33,314 nt of DNA, taken from contig JALQVM010000004.1 of the NCBI GenBank assembly GCA_023263685.1, positions 251-33,564 on the forward strand, in the 5' to 3' direction. Positions 1 to 8,501 of the stretch are shown here, one piece after another. Positions within the stretch are counted from its first letter, which is position 1, and each line of letters starts with the position of its first letter. Source of the DNA: Flavobacteriaceae bacterium (lineage in GTDB: Bacteria; Bacteroidota; Bacteroidia; Flavobacteriales; Flavobacteriaceae). Made by a program: the position numbers and the translations under genes. The notes under the pieces were generated by a model that saw only the letters and a program-made list of their open reading frames with translations, was not told the DNA's origin and did no database searches.

Positions 1-98
1 CATATTATTTAAATTATCAAAACAGGAGACCTGATTATATAAATGCATTCTTTAATGTAATTAATTGGGAAGAGGTGAATAAAAAGTATTTACAATAA
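1..98 (+). CDS. Superoxide dismutase (Mn/Fe), C-terminal fragment
   Basis: The reading frame beginning at base 3 is open to a TAA at 96-98 and encodes about 31 residues with the motifs [12 protein letters not shown] and NVINWEEV. This is the characteristic C-terminal tail of iron/manganese superoxide dismutases, where the preceding residues are normally WEHA. The first two bases, CA, would complete the Ala codon. The enzyme dismutates superoxide to oxygen and hydrogen peroxide in the cytoplasm. The metal ligands lie upstream of the window edge, so the metal preference cannot be read here. The gene is cut only by the window boundary; its end looks normal. It converges on purF, with a terminator hairpin overlapping its stop codon. 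The family assignment rests on a short but distinctive stretch. Confidence 0.85.
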   Translation, partial: YYLNYQNRRPDYINAFFNVINWEEVNKKYLQ

Positions 99-123
99 AA
101 AAAGGGGAAGAATCCCCTTTTTT
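97..123. terminator. Bidirectional intrinsic terminator between sod and purF
   Basis: A hairpin with stem GGGGA (104-108) and TCCCC (113-117) around the loop AGAA is flanked by seven A on the left and six T on the right. It therefore works as a Rho-independent terminator on both strands: for the superoxide dismutase gene on + and for purF on -. The A tract begins inside the sod stop codon, so the sod transcript has almost no 3' untranslated region. From 124 to 238 I see no gene or other clear signal. Confidence 0.85.
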
Positions 124-238
124 GCCCCAAATCTTACCATGAACTTAACCTACTTATGTTCTGGTTTTGTAAAGATGCTTTTTCTTTAAACTCAGTATTA
201 AATAAGTCGATAAAAAGCAGATTTTATAGACGATGTGT

Positions 239-2137
239 TCAATAGGCTCTTTGGTTGTTCTTTTCAACAAAATTGATAAACGCTTGATTTACCACCCTGC
301 ATCCTCCCGGAGTTGGGTAATTCCCGGTAAAATACCAATCTCCTAAATTTTTAGGACAAGATTCATGGAGCCCTTCAACCGTTTGGAAAATTACTTCAAC
401 CTCAGCTTGTATGTGGTCATTTTTTAACAAGTCCGAAATCTTATTTGAAATTTGTTGATCGGTGTAAGCAGCATATATTTCCTTGACGTAATTCGGTGGG
501 GCGTATTCTTTATTTTCAATACTTAATTGGCATTTTTTATACACCCGTTGAATTACCTCATCATAGGTTCCATCGTCTTGAAGCAAAGAAAGTGCCGCTC
601 TAAAAGCAATGAATTCTTCCAGCTTTGCCATGTCAATACCATAGCAATCTGGATACCTGATTTGAGGTGCGCTGGATACGACAACAATTTTTTTTGGTCC
701 CAACCGATCCAACATCCTCAAGATACTTTTTTGTAAAGTGGTCCCCCGTACGATACTGTCATCGATTATCACAAGATTATCTGAGGCCTTAACCACCCCG
801 TAGGTGATATCGTATACATGAGCTACCAAATCGTCTCGGTCGCTGTCTTCGGTAATAAAGGTTCGTAGTTTGGCGTCTTTAATTGCTATTTTTTCAATTC
901 TTGGTTTGAGGTCTAAGAGCTTAGATAAAGCGTCTTTATCAAGTTGTTCGGATTTAAATAATTCTTGGCGAAGTGTTTTGCGTACGTGGTCTTGGACCGC
1001 TCCAATGAGACCGTAAAAGGAGGTTTCGGCCGTATTGGGAATAAATGAAAACACACTGTTTTCGAGGTCTCCCCCGATCGCTTTGTGAACCAAAGGGAAT
1101 AGGGCTTTTCCCAGATCTTTTCGTTCTTGATAAATCTCGGCATCCCCTCCTCTTGAAAAATAAATTCGTTCGAAAGAGCAGGCTCTTTTTTCTTGGGGTT
1201 CTATGATTTGGTTGATGGAGGTTCCTCCGTTCTTTTTGGTGATTAAAGCGTGACCGGGTTCCAATTCTTGCACTTGATCGTAAGCTACATTGAATACCGT
1301 TTGAATCACAGGACGTTCAGAAGCCACCACCACGATTTCCTCATCGGAATAATAGTATACAGGTCGTATTCCTACAGGATCTCTAATAACAAAAGAATCG
1401 CCATGACCCAATAAGCCAGCCATAGCATAGCCACCATCCCAGTTTTTCGATGCCTTTCTCAATATCTTTGAAATCTTTAATCGTTCCGCGATTAAAGGAG
1501 AGGCTTCTTTTTTGGTATAGCCTTCTTTTTTTAGGTTTTTATAAATTTTAGCCACCGCATCGTCTAAGAAGTGTCCTATTTTTTCCATCACGGTAATGGT
1601 ATCGGCTTTTTCTTTGGGATGTTGTCCTAAATCGACCAGGTTGTCGAACAATTCATTTACATTGGTAAGGTTAAAATTTCCCGCAACAATCAAATTTCTG
1701 TGCATCCAGTTGTTCTGACGCAAGAAAGGGTGTACACTTTCAATATTATTTTTTCCAAAAGTACCGTAGCGCACATGGCCCAACATCAGCTCACCCAAGT
1801 AAGGAACTTTTCCCTTGAGTTCTTCTGGGTTAGAAGCCCTAGTGGGGTCCTCGTCTAGTTCCTTTTGAATACGGGTATTGATGGTTTTAAAAATTTTTTG
1901 AATGGGCTGTTGGTCTGCAGAGCGCACACGGCTGATGTAGCGCTGTCCGGGAGACATATCGAATTTGATACTCGCAAATCCAGCACCGTCTTGACCTCTG
2001 TTGTGTTGCTTTTCCATCAATAAATACATTTTATTGATTCCGTAAAACGTACTACCGTATTTTTCTTTGTAAAAGGATAGCGGTTTTTTTAATTGCAACA
2101 GGGCAATTCCACATTCGTGCTTGATTGCATCACTCAT
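239..2137 (-). CDS. purF: Amidophosphoribosyltransferase (PurF), long flavobacterial form
   Basis: This is a glutamine-dependent PRPP amidotransferase, the first committed step of de novo purine synthesis in the cytoplasm. The N-terminal class II glutaminase half has the nucleophile Cys9 (HECGIA), RGQDGAG at 47-53, GHVRYGTFG at 120-128 and GNFNLTN at 153-159. The phosphoribosyltransferase half carries the PRPP loop VIIDDSIVRGTT at 456-467, and YFTGNYPT lies near the C-terminus. At 632 residues it is longer than the roughly 470-510 of E. coli or Bacillus enzymes; the extra length lies at about 80-115, 165-230 and 380-430. Cys9 implies that an eight-residue leader must be removed, as in the Bacillus type. 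It follows the PfkB kinase gene by 7 bp and is probably cotranscribed with it. All main catalytic motifs are present. Confidence 0.93.
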   Translation of the reverse strand: MSDAIKHECGIALLQLKKPLSFYKEKYGSTFYGINKMYLLMEKQHNRGQDGAGFASIKFDMSPGQRYISRVRSADQQPIQKIFKTINTRIQKELDEDPTRASNPEELKGKVPYLGELMLGHVRYGTFGKNNIESVHPFLRQNNWMHRNLIVAGNFNLTNVNELFDNLVDLGQHPKEKADTITVMEKIGHFLDDAVAKIYKNLKKEGYTKKEASPLIAERLKISKILRKASKNWDGGYAMAGLLGHGDSFVIRDPVGIRPVYYYSDEEIVVVASERPVIQTVFNVAYDQVQELEPGHALITKKNGGTSINQIIEPQEKRACSFERIYFSRGGDAEIYQERKDLGKALFPLVHKAIGGDLENSVFSFIPNTAETSFYGLIGAVQDHVRKTLRQELFKSEQLDKDALSKLLDLKPRIEKIAIKDAKLRTFITEDSDRDDLVAHVYDITYGVVKASDNLVIIDDSIVRGTTLQKSILRMLDRLGPKKIVVVSSAPQIRYPDCYGIDMAKLEEFIAFRAALSLLQDDGTYDEVIQRVYKKCQLSIENKEYAPPNYVKEIYAAYTDQQISNKISDLLKNDHIQAEVEVIFQTVEGLHESCPKNLGDWYFTGNYPTPGGCRVVNQAFINFVEKNNQRAY

Positions 2138-2144
2138 CGGATTG

Positions 2145-3074
2145 TTATGTTAGTTCTATATCAAATTCTGTCAATGATTTAAAGGCTTGTATTCTTTGAG
2201 CCAACTGTAGAAAAGTCATTTTTTCCAAGGCGGTGGTTCCAAATTCTTGAACGGTAAATGATGCCATAGCAGATCCCACGATTACTGCGGTCTTCATTTC
2301 TTCAAAATTAATTTTTTTTCGTTGAACCAAATAGGCCGTAAATCCCCCGATGAAACTGTCTCCTGCTCCAGTCGGATCAAATACTTCCTCCAAAGGAAGT
2401 CCGGGGGCACAGAAAATATTACTGCCGTGGAACAACAGTGCTCCATGTTCTCCTTTTTTAATGACAACGTATTTGGGGCCCATGGCTTGAAGGTCTTTGG
2501 CTGCTTCTACCAAAGAATGCTTTTGGGTTAGTTGTCTCGCTTCCTCATCATTGATCGAAATCACGTCCACCTTGGCGATGAGTTCATCCAATTTGTCCCG
2601 GTAACTCTCGATCCAAAAGTTCATCGTGTCCATTACGATCAGGTCGGGTTGTTGTTTCATTTGAGCCAATACCTTCAGCTGAATATTGGGATCTAAATTG
2701 CCCAACAAAACCATACGGGCATCTCTGAATTTTTCAGGTACTTTGGGTTCAAATTTTGTCAGTACGTTCAATTGGGTCTCCAAGGTAGTCCTTGTATTGA
2801 GGTCGTTGTGGTATTTTCCACTCCAAAAAAACGTCTTTTCTTCCTGGAGTTGCTCGACTCCTTCTAGGTCTAGCTTTTTCTCTTTTAAAAGCGTTAAATG
2901 TTTTTCTTCAAAATCACCCCCGAGTATGGAAATCAAACCGCACTGTGAAGTAAAATGGGATGCAGCTAGTCCTATGTATGTGGCACAACCCCCAAGAATT
3001 TTTCCCGTTTTTCCGAAAGGGGTTTCAATCGCGTCATAAGCAATTGTGCCTAGGACTAATAGTTTGTTGTTCAT
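2145..3074 (-). CDS. PfkB/ribokinase-family sugar or nucleoside kinase
   Basis: This 309-residue protein is of the PfkB (ribokinase) fold. The N-terminal part has LGTIAYDAIETP and the glycine pair GGCATYIGLA at 28-37 for substrate contact. The C-terminal signature DPTGAGDSFIGGF at 233-245 contains the catalytic base Asp239 and the anion hole, and VIKKGEHGA at 204-212 lines the ATP site. It transfers phosphate from ATP to a hydroxymethyl group of a sugar or nucleoside; the substrate cannot be read from sequence. Its position directly upstream of purF (7 bp) and near purN makes a nucleoside or ribose substrate an attractive guess, but that is inference. A TATTTTTG string lies four bases upstream of the start codon, unusually close for a -7 element. 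The start chosen gives a normal family N-terminus. Confidence 0.88.
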   Translation of the reverse strand: MNNKLLVLGTIAYDAIETPFGKTGKILGGCATYIGLAASHFTSQCGLISILGGDFEEKHLTLLKEKKLDLEGVEQLQEEKTFFWSGKYHNDLNTRTTLETQLNVLTKFEPKVPEKFRDARMVLLGNLDPNIQLKVLAQMKQQPDLIVMDTMNFWIESYRDKLDELIAKVDVISINDEEARQLTQKHSLVEAAKDLQAMGPKYVVIKKGEHGALLFHGSNIFCAPGLPLEEVFDPTGAGDSFIGGFTAYLVQRKKINFEEMKTAVIVGSAMASFTVQEFGTTALEKMTFLQLAQRIQAFKSLTEFDIELT

Positions 3075-3153
3075 GTTACAAAAATAAAAAACTCTTTATG
3101 CCTATTAGGGATTATTACCAACATTTATCAAGTAAATAATTAAAAGTAACGGG

Positions 3154-3639
3154 TCACTGAGATTTTTCCTTTTCCATCTGCTCAAAATAAAGATCGGGAA
3201 TGAGGGTTTTTCCTTTAGCTGCCTGAACTGCTAGTTGGTCGCATCGTTCATTTTGAGGATGCAGATTGTGTCCTTTGATCCACTGAAAGTGAACGTTGTG
3301 TTTTCTGTAAATGTTTAAAAATCGCTTCCACAGGTCTGGGTTTTTTTTATCCTTAAAATTTTTTTTCTCCCAACTAAAAACCCATTTTTTTTCCACCGCA
3401 TCCACTACATATTTAGAATCCGAATAAACCACGATTTCTAGGGGTGCTTTTTTTAGCGTTTCCAAGCCCACAATTACCGCCAATAGTTCCATTCTGTTGT
3501 TGGTCGTTCGGACAAATCCTTGAGAACATTCTTTGACATAGGACTTCCCTACCCATTCGAGAATAATTCCATAGCCCCCCGGTCCCGGATTCCCCAAAGA
3601 CGATCCATCGGTATAGAGGTTTACTGCTGCGGACTTCAT
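3154..3639 (-). CDS. rnhA: Ribonuclease HI
   Basis: This is a 161-residue RNase HI that cleaves the RNA strand of RNA/DNA hybrids in the cytoplasm. The acidic active-site residues are visible: Asp11 in LYTDGSSLGNPGPGG, Glu51 in NNRMELLA, Asp74 in VYSDSKYV, and Asp134 in NERCDQLA. His124 sits in the WIKGH loop. The lysine-rich, tryptophan-containing stretch at 84-104 corresponds to the basic handle of the E. coli enzyme. Its start overlaps the end of purN by four bases (ATGA), so translation is probably coupled and both genes share one transcript. The length matches the family norm. Confidence 0.95.
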   Translation of the reverse strand: MKSAAVNLYTDGSSLGNPGPGGYGIILEWVGKSYVKECSQGFVRTTNNRMELLAVIVGLETLKKAPLEIVVYSDSKYVVDAVEKKWVFSWEKKNFKDKKNPDLWKRFLNIYRKHNVHFQWIKGHNLHPQNERCDQLAVQAAKGKTLIPDLYFEQMEKEKSQ

Positions 3640-4211
3640 TCAGCCTTAATCTTTAGTAGCTGTGCAATAACTTCGGGAAAGTGACGGTGCTCCAACTGGT
3701 GAACCTTTTCTGCAATAGCAGCTGCTTCATCTTGAGGGGAAATCGCAACCTTGGCTTGGAAAATAACAGCGCCTTCATCATACTGTTCATTGACATAATG
3801 AATGGTAATGCCGGTCTCTTGATCTCCATTTGCCCTGACCGCTCGGTGAACATGCTCACCGTACATCCCTTTGCCCCCATAGTTAGGTAAAAGGGCTGGA
3901 TGTATGTTAATTATTTTTTTGGGAAACGCCTTTACCCAATCTGCTCCCATTTTCCATAAAAACCCCGCTAAAACAATCAAATCTGGGTTGCTGTTTTTCA
4001 CTTGGGCTAAAAGCGTCCCATCTGTAAAGCTGCTTTTATCAAAAACCTCCGCTTCTATTCCAAACGGTTTGACTCGATTGATGACGCCAGCGGTGGCTTT
4101 ATTTGTTAAAACTGCCTGTACCGTAACCGTCGCATCTTGTTCAAAAAAGCGGCATATTTGCTCTACATTTGAACCGTTCCCTGAAGCGAATAAAACAATT
4201 CTTTTGTTCAT
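3636..4211 (-). CDS. purN: Phosphoribosylglycinamide formyltransferase (PurN)
   Basis: This is GAR transformylase, the third step of de novo purine synthesis, using 10-formyltetrahydrofolate. ASGNGSNVEQ at 9-18 binds the phosphate of the substrate. The catalytic triad is Asn102 and His104 in INIHPALLPNYGGKGMYG and Asp145 in EQYDEGAVIFQ. At 191 residues it has normal length. It is the first gene of a purN-rnhA unit and is divergent from acpP, with about 150 bp between the two start codons. It belongs to the same purine pathway as purF 1.5 kb away, although the two are not directly adjacent. Confidence 0.95.
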   Translation of the reverse strand: MNKRIVLFASGNGSNVEQICRFFEQDATVTVQAVLTNKATAGVINRVKPFGIEAEVFDKSSFTDGTLLAQVKNSNPDLIVLAGFLWKMGADWVKAFPKKIINIHPALLPNYGGKGMYGEHVHRAVRANGDQETGITIHYVNEQYDEGAVIFQAKVAISPQDEAAAIAEKVHQLEHRHFPEVIAQLLKIKAE

Positions 4212-4325
4212 TAATTATGGGTTAATCCGCAGTAAATATAAGACATTAGACTCCTAGGAGGGTGGTATAAATAAAATTTGAGTTGAATATTCAAGTCCTA
4301 TTAAGCGTAATCTTGCAAAGTTTTA

Positions 4326-4333
4326 TATTTTTG
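4326..4333 (+). promoter_or_regulatory. Bacteroidota-type -7 element upstream of acpP
   Basis: The octamer TATTTTTG matches the TAnnTTTG -7 consensus recognised by the Bacteroidota primary sigma factor. It lies 27 bases before the acpP start codon, which leaves a short leader. I could not find a TTG -33 element at the usual 17-21 base spacing, so the assignment rests on the -7 match and the divergent purN/acpP arrangement. Confidence 0.45.
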
Positions 4334-4360
4334 CTGAAGATAATTTAACTAAACTAAATC

Positions 4361-4594
4361 ATGTCAGACATTTCCTCAAGAGTAAAAGCCATCATAGTTG
4401 ATAAACTAGGTGTTGACGAAAACGAAGTAGTTGCTGAAGCAAGTTTTACCAATGACTTAGGAGCAGACTCACTGGATACCGTTGAGTTAATCATGGAATT
4501 CGAAAAAGAATTTGATATCCAGATTCCAGACGACCAAGCAGAAAACATTGCAACGGTTGGCCAAGCAATCCAATTTATTGAACAAGCTGACTAA
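4361..4594 (+). CDS. acpP: Acyl carrier protein
   Basis: This is a 77-residue acidic acyl carrier protein that shuttles growing acyl chains in type II fatty-acid synthesis. The phosphopantetheine attachment serine is Ser37 in [11 protein letters not shown], and helix II follows with the usual acidic residues used to dock partner enzymes. It is the first gene of a + strand cluster and is followed after nine bases by fabF, the usual bacterial pairing. The length and composition are typical. A -7 element precedes it. Confidence 0.97.
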   Translation: MSDISSRVKAIIVDKLGVDENEVVAEASFTNDLGADSLDTVELIMEFEKEFDIQIPDDQAENIATVGQAIQFIEQAD

Positions 4595-4603
4595 TTAAGA
4601 TTT

Positions 4604-5854
4604 ATGGAGCCAAGACGTGTAGTAGTTACCGGATTGGGAGCCCTTACACCAATTGGTAATACCCTCTCAGCTTATTGGGAGGGTTTACTTTCTGGTACAA
4701 GTGGTGCTGCTCCAATTACTTATTTTGACCCTGAAAAGTTCAAAACTCAATTCGCTTGCGAATTAAAGAACTTTGACCCACTAGACCATTTTGACCGTAA
4801 AGAGGCGCGTAAATACGATCGCTTTGCGCAATACGCCTTGGTTACTGTGGCTGAAGCCCTAGAAGACGCTGCCCTTCTCCTAGAAAAAGTAGATAAGGAC
4901 CGAGTAGGTGTGATCTGGGGTGCCGGCATTGGAGGGTTGGAAACCTTTCAAAACGAAGTGTTGAATTTTGCAGCTGCAGATGAGACGCCTAGATTCAATC
5001 CCTTCTTTATCCCTAAAATGATTGCGGATATCGCCCCGGGTTTGATTTCGATTAAATACGGGTTTAGAGGTCCCAATTTTGCGACCGTTTCTGCCTGTGC
5101 CTCGGCTTCAAACGCCATGATAGATGCGCTGAATTACATACGTTTGGGTTATGCAGATGTCATGATTACAGGAGGCTCAGAAGCTGCTGTAACCAAAGCA
5201 GGAATTGGCGGCTTTAATGCCATGCATGCCCTGTCAAAAAGAAATGACGATCCTAAAACAGCCTCCAGACCTTTTGATAAGGATCGGGATGGTTTTGTAT
5301 TAGGGGAAGGCTCAGGGGCCTTAATTTTAGAATCTTACGAACATGCCGTCGCTCGGGGGGCAACGATTTACGCTGAGCTCGCTGGTGGTGGTCTATCTGC
5401 AGACGCACACCATATGACCGCTCCCCATCCCGAAGGACTAGGAGCCACCAAAGTAATGGAAAATTGCTTGCGAGATGCAAAACTTAAACCCGAAGAGGTG
5501 GACATCATCAATATGCATGGTACCTCTACTCCTCTTGGGGATATTGCCGAATCAAATGCAATTGTTCAAGTGTTTAAAGAGCATACCTACAGCATGAACA
5601 TCAACTCCACCAAATCCATGACAGGCCACTTGTTAGGTGCAGCGGGAGCGGTTGAAGCTATAGCCTCCATAATGGCTATCAAACATCATATAGTACCCCC
5701 TACCATCAACCACCAAACCCCGGATGAAGGAATCGACCAAAAAATTAATTTTACCTTCAACCAACCGCAAAAGCGAACGGTAAACGTTGCGCTCTCCAAT
5801 ACCTTTGGTTTCGGAGGACACAACGCCTGTGTGGTGTTCAAAAAAATCCCTTAA
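4604..5854 (+). CDS. fabF: 3-oxoacyl-ACP synthase II (FabF)
   Basis: This is beta-ketoacyl-ACP synthase II, which condenses malonyl-ACP with acyl-ACP to extend fatty acids. The thiolase-fold Cys-His-His triad is complete: Cys165 in TVSACASASN, His305 in NMHGTSTPLGD and His342 in MTGHLLGAAGA, with Lys337 just before it. The C-terminal FGFGGHNACVVF motif is intact. At 416 residues it matches the family. It sits nine bases after acpP and nine bases before rnc, so it is likely cotranscribed with both. Confidence 0.97.
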   Translation: MEPRRVVVTGLGALTPIGNTLSAYWEGLLSGTSGAAPITYFDPEKFKTQFACELKNFDPLDHFDRKEARKYDRFAQYALVTVAEALEDAALLLEKVDKDRVGVIWGAGIGGLETFQNEVLNFAAADETPRFNPFFIPKMIADIAPGLISIKYGFRGPNFATVSACASASNAMIDALNYIRLGYADVMITGGSEAAVTKAGIGGFNAMHALSKRNDDPKTASRPFDKDRDGFVLGEGSGALILESYEHAVARGATIYAELAGGGLSADAHHMTAPHPEGLGATKVMENCLRDAKLKPEEVDIINMHGTSTPLGDIAESNAIVQVFKEHTYSMNINSTKSMTGHLLGAAGAVEAIASIMAIKHHIVPPTINHQTPDEGIDQKINFTFNQPQKRTVNVALSNTFGFGGHNACVVFKKIP

Positions 5855-5863
5855 ATTAGGGTT

Positions 5864-6601
5864 GTGAAATTTTTAAAATACATACAAAATTCCCGAATGG
5901 AAACATCCGGGAATTTTTTTGTGGCACTTCAACAAAAACTTAAAATTAAACCCCAAAACAAAAGGGTATATAAAGAAGCTTTTACCCACAGCTCCGTCAA
6001 TCAAAAAACAGCTGCAGGATATCCTCTAAATTTTGAGCGACTGGAATACCTTGGCGATGCCATACTCAACTCCATCATTGCAGAATTTCTTTACCATTAT
6101 TTTCCAAATGCCAAAGAAGGTTCATTGACCAAACTGCGGGCTAAAATCGTGAGCCGATCTAAACTTAACGAAATCGGAAAAGAATTGGAACTTTACAGCA
6201 TTGCCGAAATTTCAAACCACCACAATGCTTTTGGCGACAACATTCATGGGAATCTACTCGAATCTCTTATAGGAGCGCTATTTATAGATAAAGGCTACGA
6301 CAAAACCAAACGCTACGTAATGGATACGATCATTATGCCTTTTATCCCGATCGAAAGTTTAGACAGTTTGATCTTGAGTTATAAAGCACTGTTGATTGAA
6401 TGGGGGCAAAAAAATAAAACCCCTGTTGCGTTTGAAACCAATCAAGATAAAGGGTTGGATCCGAATGTCAACTATTCGTGTCAGATACATTACCAAAAGA
6501 AATGCATCGCCAAAGCCAAGTCCTCTTCCAAGAAAAAAGCAGAAGAAAAAGCAGCTAAAATTGCAGTACGTGCCTTAAAAATAAATCCCAAGGTAGAATG
6601 A
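5864..6601 (+). CDS. rnc: Ribonuclease III
   Basis: This 245-residue RNase III cleaves double-stranded RNA in rRNA and mRNA maturation. The nuclease domain has the signature ERLEYLGDAIL at 58-68 with Glu61 and Asp65, and a second acidic site in GNLLESLIGALFID at 129-142. A C-terminal double-stranded RNA-binding domain covers roughly 165-240, ending in an SSSKKKAEEKAA helix. I take the GTG at 5864 as the start because it lies nine bases after fabF and gives the N-terminal helix MKFLKYIQNS; an alternative ATG at 5897 would remove eleven residues. The next gene overlaps its end by four bases. Confidence 0.94.
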   Translation: MKFLKYIQNSRMETSGNFFVALQQKLKIKPQNKRVYKEAFTHSSVNQKTAAGYPLNFERLEYLGDAILNSIIAEFLYHYFPNAKEGSLTKLRAKIVSRSKLNEIGKELELYSIAEISNHHNAFGDNIHGNLLESLIGALFIDKGYDKTKRYVMDTIIMPFIPIESLDSLILSYKALLIEWGQKNKTPVAFETNQDKGLDPNVNYSCQIHYQKKCIAKAKSSSKKKAEEKAAKIAVRALKINPKVE

Positions 6602-7074
6602 AATTAAATGCTAAAAGACACCTACTTGCCTTTGAGGAAGAGGATGTGGAAGAACATCTACTCGCAGTACACACAGCGCTTGAAGGCTTTCAGATTGCTT
6701 ACTACCTCAACAAACATACAGCAGCTTCGTTTAAACGTCAAGACGATATTACCTTAAACAACAAGGGAATATTTTTTTCATTATTTGAATGGGAAAATCC
6801 ACTTTTGGATGAAAATACGGCCCTTTTTTCAAATAAATTTCTCCATGAAAAAGTCCAAGAAAACACAAATATTGGTGCTTTATTTGACCTTCCTCTAAGA
6901 AATGAAGTATCTTTATTTCCTGAATTTAAACAAGTCGATTTTTTTATAAAATCCAACCATTTGGAAACTATACAATTACTTTCCAAACAGATGAATTCTT
7001 GGAAGGCCATTACTATGGCTTATGTAGTTCCTTCCGAAAAAATTAAAAATCGACTGCACTTAATATTTGATTAA
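6598..7074 (+). CDS. IPExxxVDY-family protein of unknown function
   Basis: This 158-residue protein matches the flavobacterial family named for an IPExxxVDY motif, here in the variant form FPEFKQVDFF at 107-116. The family is known for sitting between rnc and pyk, which is exactly the place here: it overlaps rnc by four bases (ATGA) and shares one base with the pyk start (TAATG). No signal peptide or membrane segment is visible, so it is likely cytoplasmic. No catalytic motif is recognisable and the biochemical role is unknown. The tight coupling to rnc and pyk implies coordinated expression rather than shared chemistry. Confidence 0.82.
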   Translation: MKLNAKRHLLAFEEEDVEEHLLAVHTALEGFQIAYYLNKHTAASFKRQDDITLNNKGIFFSLFEWENPLLDENTALFSNKFLHEKVQENTNIGALFDLPLRNEVSLFPEFKQVDFFIKSNHLETIQLLSKQMNSWKAITMAYVVPSEKIKNRLHLIFD

Positions 7075-8501
7075 TGAACGTTATCAAAAAAACAAAAATT
7101 GTTGCAACCCTTGGTCCAGCAACCGCTTCAGAAGAAGTTATTGAAAAAATGATTTTGGCTGGAGTCAATGTCTTTAGGATCAATTTTTCTCATGCCGATT
7201 ATACCGATGTAAGCGAACGCATTCAGATGATTCGAAGGGTAGATGAAAAACTGAATACCAATACCGCCATTTTGGGCGATTTGCAAGGACCCAAACTTAG
7301 GGTAGGTAAAATTGAAGAAGGAGCAGTAGTCAAACCCGGAGATCGGGTGGTTTTTTCTACGGATGCACCTTTTGTAGGAAATGCTGAGAAAGCCTATATG
7401 AATTACCAAAACTTTCCCAAGGATGTAACCCAAGGGGAACGCATACTTTTAGACGATGGTAAACTCATTTTTGAAGTAAGTGCTACAAATAAGAAAAATG
7501 AGGTCGAGGCAATTGTAGTACAAGGAGGACCCTTTAAATCAAATAAAGGTGTAAACCTTCCCAATACGAATATTTCTCTTCCTGCTTTGACCGAAAAAGA
7601 TATAGAAGACGCTAAATTTATTTTTACACAAGACGTCGATTGGATTGCGCTTTCTTTTGTTCGCTTTAGTCAAGATCTTATTGATCTAAAAGAACTGATG
7701 GCAGCCCATACGGATCGAAAAATTCCGATCATATCCAAGATAGAAAAACCAGAAGCTATTGAGAATATTGATAAAATCATTGCATACAGTGATGGACTTA
7801 TGGTAGCACGTGGTGATCTTGGAGTTGAAGTTCCAGCTGAAGAAGTACCACTCATACAAAAGCGACTGGTGCTTTTGGCCAAAACCGCTCGTATTCCAAT
7901 TATCATCGCAACGCAGATGATGGAAACCATGATCGATAGTTTGACCCCCACACGGGCCGAGGTTAATGATGTTGCAAATTCGGTGATGGACGGTGCCGAT
8001 GCGGTAATGCTTTCAGGAGAAACCTCTGTGGGAAAATACCCTGTAGAGGTTATCCACACCATGTCGAGTATCCTTACCGCGGTGGAAAATTCTGAATTGA
8101 TTGAAGTTCCCCATACCCCACCCACCATTCGTACCAAGCGATTCATTACAAAATCCATTTGCTACCATGCGGCTCATTTGGCCAATGATATCGAAGCTAA
8201 AGCAATTTGTACCTTAACAAACAGCGGTTATACAGCCTATCAAATTTCAGCATGGAGACCGCAAGCCCATGTTTTGGTCTATACCTCAAACCGAAACATT
8301 CTCAATCAGTTGAACCTGCTTTGGGGGGTTAAAGCGTTTTACTACAGCAACCTCAACAGCACCGACAAAACGGTTGAAGAAATCAATCAAATCGCGTTTG
8401 AAAAAGGCTATGTAGAAAAAGAAGACATGCTGGTAAACCTCACTGCAATGCCCATTGAATCAAAAGGGATGGTCAATACTCTCCGTGTTTCAGTAATCTA
8501 A
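7074..8501 (+). CDS. pyk: Pyruvate kinase
   Basis: This glycolytic enzyme converts phosphoenolpyruvate and ADP to pyruvate and ATP. The 475-residue sequence opens with KKTKIVATLGPA and has RINFSH (Arg35), the B domain at about 75-165, the active-site lysine region IISKIEKPEAIENID with Lys222 and Glu224, and the metal and phosphate loop GDLGVEVP at 247-254. TQMMETMIDSLTPTRAEVND follows at about 280-299. The C-terminal domain at about 345-475 keeps TNSGYTA. The start codon overlaps the stop of the preceding gene by one base. Its stop shares the tetranucleotide CTAA with the stop of dinB on the other strand. Confidence 0.97.
   Translation: MNVIKKTKIVATLGPATASEEVIEKMILAGVNVFRINFSHADYTDVSERIQMIRRVDEKLNTNTAILGDLQGPKLRVGKIEEGAVVKPGDRVVFSTDAPFVGNAEKAYMNYQNFPKDVTQGERILLDDGKLIFEVSATNKKNEVEAIVVQGGPFKSNKGVNLPNTNISLPALTEKDIEDAKFIFTQDVDWIALSFVRFSQDLIDLKELMAAHTDRKIPIISKIEKPEAIENIDKIIAYSDGLMVARGDLGVEVPAEEVPLIQKRLVLLAKTARIPIIIATQMMETMIDSLTPTRAEVNDVANSVMDGADAVMLSGETSVGKYPVEVIHTMSSILTAVENSELIEVPHTPPTIRTKRFITKSICYHAAHLANDIEAKAICTLTNSGYTAYQISAWRPQAHVLVYTSNRNILNQLNLLWGVKAFYYSNLNSTDKTVEEINQIAFEKGYVEKEDMLVNLTAMPIESKGMVNTLRVSVI

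Noticed and set aside
3079-3086. TATTTTTG on the minus strand just upstream of the PfkB kinase gene
   Set aside because: It matches the -7 consensus but lies only four bases from the start codon, with no -33 TTG in range. It could be a leaderless start, but the string is common in AT-rich spacers.
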